A DNA stretch of 5,859 nt. Origin: an uncultured Actinomyces sp. GTDB lineage: Bacteria > Actinomycetota > Actinomycetes > Actinomycetales > Actinomycetaceae. Positions 4,821-5,859 of the stretch are shown piece by piece. The position numbers and the translations under genes are program-made. The stretch covers positions 1-5,859 of the forward strand of contig USHU01000078.1 in NCBI GenBank assembly GCA_900554605.1. The letters run 5' to 3'. Under the pieces are notes generated by a model that saw nothing but the letters and a program-made list of their open reading frames with translations, was not told where the DNA came from and did no database searches. The stretch's first letter is position 1. Each line of letters starts with the position of its first letter.

Positions 4821-5819
4821 TTTCGACATGGAATAGGACTGGGGAACCGGAGCGAGGAGCTGATGGCCCGCGGGCTTTGCCCACATGGCATCCTTCCACA
4901 GCTCAGCGAGCTCATCATCGCTCGCACCCGTGCGCATCGGCGTATGAAGATCGACGCTGTCGACGCTAAACAGGCAGGAATAGATTTTTCCATCCGCGCT
5001 CAGGCGAGTACGCGTACACGAGGAGCAGAAGGGGGAGGTCATTGATGCAATCACGCCGATGATTCCGCCCGGATGAGTATCGCTCGGCGCGACCGACCAA
5101 CGTCGGGCGGGCTCTGAGGCAGCGGTGATGATATCCGTGAGCTCAAAGTTCTTCCGCAACACCCGCTGAATATCCTTCGCCGTCGGGCGCGAAGAAAAAG
5201 AAGCCGCCAAAGGACCAATCGGCATGAACTCAATGGCACGCCACTGATAGCCACGCTCCAAGGCAAAAGTGACCAGGCTTGGGATTTCATCCAAAGACGC
5301 CTCGTCAACAACGACGGTGTTGAGTTTGACCGTTCCTGGAAGCGCCGAAGCGTCAACTGCATCGAGGCCGCGAAGGACATCGCTTGAGCGCTTTCGACGC
5401 GCCAGTTCGGCAAAACGGAGAGGATCCAAGCTGTCAATCGAGACATTAAGGCGCTGAAGACCAGCATCCACGAGGGAATCAATGACGCGATCCAGCCCGA
5501 TTCCATTCGTCGTTAAAGCAAGGTCCGGCTCAACTCCCGCGTCTTCGAAACCCAGCCGCACGGCCTCGATAATCTGAGGAAGGTCAGGGCGCAAGAGAGG
5601 TTCTCCGCCGGTGATGCGGGCCTGGGTGACCCCGAGCGTTGCCGCGATTTTAGCGAGGCGGCGGAACTCTTCTGGACGAAGGACATCGGCGCGATCCAAC
5701 CAATCCGTAACCTTCTCGGGCAGGCAATAGACGCAGCGCAAATTGCAACGGTCAGTCACCGAGATACGCAGATCCGTGGCGGCGCGGCCGAAGCTATCCA
5801 GAAGAAGAGGTTCGAACAT
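4809..5819 (-). CDS. moaA: GTP 3',8-cyclase MoaA (radical SAM)
   Basis: MoaA is the radical S-adenosylmethionine enzyme that cyclises GTP to 3',8-cyclo-7,8-dihydro-GTP, the first step of molybdopterin synthesis. The 336-residue protein is full length. The N-terminal 4Fe-4S motif CNLRCVYC gives Cys25, 29 and 32; the SAM-binding GGEPLLR is at 71-77; NVSIDSLD is at 125-132. The second cluster uses Cys265, Cys268 and Cys282 (CSSCTRTRLS then YSC), the family spacing. The protein ends MSKIGG, the conserved Gly-Gly tail that helps activity in trans. ATG 5819 is the only in-frame start before the family sequence; a TGA at 5828-5826 closes the frame just upstream. The ribosome binding site is weak (only GGTGA about 14 bases away), which suggests coupling to an upstream gene. 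Assembly needs iron-sulfur cofactors and is oxygen sensitive. Secure. Confidence 0.98.
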   Translation of the reverse strand: MFEPLLLDSFGRAATDLRISVTDRCNLRCVYCLPEKVTDWLDRADVLRPEEFRRLAKIAATLGVTQARITGGEPLLRPDLPQIIEAVRLGFEDAGVEPDLALTTNGIGLDRVIDSLVDAGLQRLNVSIDSLDPLRFAELARRKRSSDVLRGLDAVDASALPGTVKLNTVVVDEASLDEIPSLVTFALERGYQWRAIEFMPIGPLAASFSSRPTAKDIQRVLRKNFELTDIITAASEPARRWSVAPSDTHPGGIIGVIASMTSPFCSSCTRTRLSADGKIYSCLFSVDSVDLHTPMRTGASDDELAELWKDAMWAKPAGHQLLAPVPQSYSMSKIGG

Positions 5820-5825
5820 AGACAG

Positions 5826-5858
5826 TCAGTCGGTCACCAGGTCGAGCTGTTCAAGAAC
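5826..5858 (-). CDS. Possible 3' end of an upstream minus-strand gene (10 residues, VLEQLDLVTD)
   Basis: On the minus strand the last bases of the window read VLEQLDLVTD followed by TGA at 5828-5826, six bases before the moaA start. This would suit the C-terminus of a tightly linked upstream gene, and would explain why moaA has no strong ribosome binding site of its own. Only ten codons are visible, so identity cannot be given and even its coding nature is a guess; it could equally be an untranslated leader. Confidence 0.25.
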   Translation of the reverse strand, partial: VLEQLDLVTD

Positions 5859-5859
5859 A

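Noticed and set aside
4801..4899. A longer MoaD with 33 additional residues
   Set aside because: The extension is an out-of-frame reading of the moaA 3' end; the family's first beta strand begins at Met 4800.

Overview
This window looks like a piece of an actinobacterial chromosome of moderately high GC; one 60-base line counted by hand is 58% G+C. The tight gene packing, the YbaK/EbsC variant (GMEYGGITPIGIP, GSGLRRSKL) and the MoaA style (SFGRAATDLRISVTDRCNL) fit Actinobacteria, perhaps an Actinomycetaceae-like lineage. The lineage is an inference from protein style, not a database match.

Layout, left to right: the 3' end of ndk (nucleoside diphosphate kinase) on the + strand (1-297). It runs tail to tail, with overlapping stop codons, into a minus-strand series that reads right to left as moeB (4025-3267), moeA (3219-1969), moaC (1958-1473), mobA (1494-853) and ybaK (860-294). 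Right of moeB, moaE lies on the + strand (4065-4490), divergent from moeB across 39 bp and convergent with moaD across 7 bp. Then come moaD (4800-4498) and moaA (5819-4809) on the minus strand. About 40 bp upstream of moaA reach the window edge and may hold the tail of another minus-strand gene. No gene-free stretch exceeds 50 bp, and I see no tRNA, rRNA, CRISPR array or mobile element.

The genes together form an almost complete molybdenum cofactor (Moco) pathway. MoaA and MoaC turn GTP into cyclic pyranopterin monophosphate (cPMP). MoaD and MoaE form molybdopterin synthase, which adds the dithiolene sulfurs. MoeB activates the C-terminal Gly-Gly of MoaD. MoeA inserts molybdenum, and MobA adds GMP to make the guanine dinucleotide form. 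The molybdopterin adenylyltransferase (MoaB/Mog) and the molybdate transporter are not in this window. YbaK, a probable aminoacyl-tRNA editing hydrolase, is translationally tied to the end of the set; ndk is probably an unrelated neighbour.

I find no wholly new system. The points worth a second look are the flipped moaE inside an otherwise minus-strand set (a possible noncontiguous operon), a MoeB without the usual cysteines, a MoaD with about 19 extra residues, a repeated design in which conserved C-terminal codons also carry the next gene's ribosome binding site, and an inverted repeat spanning the overlapping ndk/ybaK stops.
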